A stretch of DNA of 7,452 nt, taken from Firmicutes bacterium UBA6226. GTDB taxonomy: Bacteria > Bacillota_A > Clostridia > Peptostreptococcales > Acidaminobacteraceae. The DNA lies in assembly GCA_002441045.1 (NCBI GenBank), contig DJWQ01000125.1, positions 1 to 7,452 on the forward strand, read 5' to 3'. Under the pieces are notes generated by a model that was not told the DNA's origin, did not search any database, and saw only the letters and a list, made by a program, of their open reading frames with translations. The translations under genes and the position numbers were made by a program. Of this stretch, positions 5,533 through 7,452 are shown in pieces (position 1 is the stretch's first letter; each line of letters begins with the position of its first letter).

Positions 5533-7452
5533 TCACTCTCCTATTAACTCTCTCTTACGGTCGGCTCTTTTAAACAACGTCAAAATTAGTATAGTATATG
5601 CAACTAAGATAACCATTGCAGGTATAAAACTATCAGCTAGATGTCCATAGAAAAGGGGGGTTCCAATTTGAGTTATTATTAAAGCAACCAAATAGCCTAC
5701 ACTCAACTGAAATGCCAGTCCCCTAAATAGCCACTTCTTATCACCCATCTCACTTCTCATAGCACCAATAGCTGCAAAGCAAGGTGGTGTAAATAAGTTA
5801 AATGCTAAAAACGCATATGCGGTAACTGGCGTGAAAAATTGTGATAAAACACCACCAGGTAAATGTAATGCATCTTCTGAAGCCGCCATTAACAAGATTG
5901 CAAATGTCGCAACTACATTCTCTTTAGCGATAAAACCTGTAATCGATGCCGCGGCTAACTGCCATCCCACAAAGCCCAAAGGAATTAATATAGGGGCAAT
6001 CATACCACCTAAGCCAGCTAAAATACTTGCTCCTTGATCTTCGACCGGCTGTAAATTAAAACCATATGCTTGCATGAACCAAACCAGTGTATTCATAACA
6101 AGGATAATTGTAGAAGCTTTAATAATAAATCCCTTTGCTTTATCAAACATTTGGATAACCGCATGCTTTAAACTTGGTATTTTATACTCAGGTAATTCTA
6201 ATATAAATGATGACTGACTTTCCCAAACAAACATTTTTTTAAGAATTAAGCCGCCTAATATAATCAAAATAAATGCTAAAGCATAAACGCTTGGTCCAAC
6301 CCAACTTGATTCAGGGAAGAATACAATTGAAAACAAAGTAATGATTGGCAGCTTGGCGCCACAGGGTACAAATGGTGTTAAAATAGTCGTTATTCTTCTT
6401 TCATTATCATCTTCAATCGTTCTTGTTGCCATAACACCAGGAATTGCACATCCTGAACCGACAATCATCGGAATAATCGATTTACCAGAAAGACCAATTT
6501 TCTTGAAATAACGATCCATTAAAACTGCTACTCTTGACATATAACCACTGTCTTCTAAAAGAGCTAAACAAAAGAATAAAACCATAATTAATGGTAAGAA
6601 ACCAATAACTGCTCCAACACCACCGATAGCACCATCTACGATTAATGCTTGAAGAAGCGGATTTAGATTGACACTTTCAAAGAAGCTATTAGCTGCATTT
6701 GGTATGATTTCGCCAAATAAAGTATCATTAAAATAGCCTGATACCCAGCCACCAAGACCTTCAATAGAGAATGCATAAACTGCCCACATCACTAAAAAGA
6801 ATATAGGAAGTCCCAAGTATTTATGCGCGACAATTCGATCCACTCTATCGGAAATAGAAACTTTACTCATATCGTGCTTTTTATCTAATGTTGTAACTAA
6901 CATTTCAGAGATAAATTTGCGTCTCTCTTGATCGCTAATTGCTTCATTAACTGACCCAAATGGTGCTTTTTGACCTTTATCGCTTTTGCCCATTTGAATA
7001 GCCGCATGCATTAAGTCTGTCAGACCTTTCCCGAAATTAGCTGTGGTTGGAACCACTTTACAATTTAATGCGTTGCTAAGTTTATCAAAATCAATACTGT
7101 TGCCTCTTTTCTTAAGCACATCTGACTTATTGACTGCAACGACAACAGGTATGTTTAGTTCTAATAGCTGTGTTGTGAAAAATAAGCTTCTTTCAAAATT
7201 CGCACCATCGACGATGTTAATAATTACATCTGGTTTTTCGCCGAGAACGAAATCCCTTGTAATCGCTTCTTCACCAGTAAATGGCGATATCGAATAGGCA
7301 CCTGGCAAATCGACAATTTTGATGTCTTTTTCTCCTGCGCAAAACTTACTTTTGAGAGCGGCTTCTTTTTTATCAACGGTAACGCCTGCCCAGTTACCTA
7401 CATATTCCGTCTTACCGGTAATCGCGTTAAACAAAGTTGTTTTACCCGAGTT
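5533..7452 (-). CDS. feoB: Ferrous iron transport protein B, 5' end beyond the window
   Basis: Inner-membrane Fe2+ uptake permease with an N-terminal G-protein domain. The visible 639 residues start inside the P-loop (NSGKTTLFN, residues 1-9), so only about the first ten residues and the start lie beyond the edge. Other G-domain motifs: WAGVTVDKKE (21-30, switch I), DLPG (48-51, G3) and NKSD (108-111, G4). A linker helical region follows, then the polytopic membrane part with the two characteristic gates: GSGCAIPGVMATRTI, and PCGAKLPI with its Cys preceded by VP. TPPCFAAIGAMRSEMG is near the C-terminus. There is no frameshift or missing block. feoA is not between feoB and the small Cys-rich gene, so if present it lies upstream, off the window. 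The TGA stop is at 5533-5535. Confidence 0.96.
   Translation of the reverse strand, partial: NSGKTTLFNAITGKTEYVGNWAGVTVDKKEAALKSKFCAGEKDIKIVDLPGAYSISPFTGEEAITRDFVLGEKPDVIINIVDGANFERSLFFTTQLLELNIPVVVAVNKSDVLKKRGNSIDFDKLSNALNCKVVPTTANFGKGLTDLMHAAIQMGKSDKGQKAPFGSVNEAISDQERRKFISEMLVTTLDKKHDMSKVSISDRVDRIVAHKYLGLPIFFLVMWAVYAFSIEGLGGWVSGYFNDTLFGEIIPNAANSFFESVNLNPLLQALIVDGAIGGVGAVIGFLPLIMVLFFCLALLEDSGYMSRVAVLMDRYFKKIGLSGKSIIPMIVGSGCAIPGVMATRTIEDDNERRITTILTPFVPCGAKLPIITLFSIVFFPESSWVGPSVYALAFILIILGGLILKKMFVWESQSSFILELPEYKIPSLKHAVIQMFDKAKGFIIKASTIILVMNTLVWFMQAYGFNLQPVEDQGASILAGLGGMIAPILIPLGFVGWQLAAASITGFIAKENVVATFAILLMAASEDALHLPGGVLSQFFTPVTAYAFLAFNLFTPPCFAAIGAMRSEMGDKKWLFRGLAFQLSVGYLVALIITQIGTPLFYGHLADSFIPAMVILVAYTILILTLFKRADRKRELIGE

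Noticed and set aside
5382..5573. Open frame on the + strand at the feoB 3' end
   Set aside because: Antisense to the small Cys-rich gene, which has the family pattern and a proper ribosome site.

Overview
The window looks like a chromosomal piece of a low-GC Gram-positive bacterium (Bacillota, most likely a clostridial lineage). The evidence is AT-rich DNA, G-rich Shine-Dalgarno sites a few bases before ATG starts, strong intrinsic terminators, TGA used as a stop, and a gene set typical of that phylum: YtxH, YtqB/MnmM, and FeoB followed by its Cys-rich partner. I cannot name a genus. No insertion sequence, CRISPR array, tRNA or rRNA was seen.

Layout, left to right. Positions 1-574 hold no gene. 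They contain a terminator-like hairpin at the left edge, other hairpins, and a promoter just before adenine deaminase (ade, 575-2332, +). Positions 2333-2773 hold two tandem GEMM-I (cyclic di-GMP-I class) riboswitch aptamers on the + strand, then a hairpin that can terminate both strands. A family-4 glycosyltransferase follows on the - strand (2774-3952). A divergent promoter region separates it from a YtxH-like envelope/stress protein (4116-4646, +). A strong shared terminator (4651-4689) lies between that gene and the convergent tRNA methyltransferase mnmM/ytqB (4682-5242, -). The right end is an iron(II) uptake operon on the - strand: feoB (5533 to the window edge, 5' end cut off), then a 49-residue FeoB-associated Cys-rich membrane protein (5378-5527), then a terminator.

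The most unusual element is the tandem riboswitch. Both aptamers are well supported: conserved cores, a base-pair covariation between the copies, and a GAAA loop with its receptor in copy 2. Yet no same-strand gene lies close downstream. The next + gene starts 1.4 kb away, beyond a terminator and a whole - strand gene. The element is therefore either in the 3' UTR of ade, a stand-alone ligand-responsive RNA, or a switch for transcription running antisense into the glycosyltransferase. The closing stem of aptamer 2 ends directly in seven T's. Its 5' strand is also the only candidate partner for the outer closing stem of aptamer 1, so the two may compete. Both aptamers carry A where the Vibrio Vc2 aptamer has the ligand-contacting G20, which leaves the ligand (c-di-GMP or 3',3'-cGAMP) open.

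The remaining genes are housekeeping or envelope functions with no evident shared pathway: purine salvage, glycolipid or glycan synthesis, stress/envelope, tRNA wobble modification and iron uptake.
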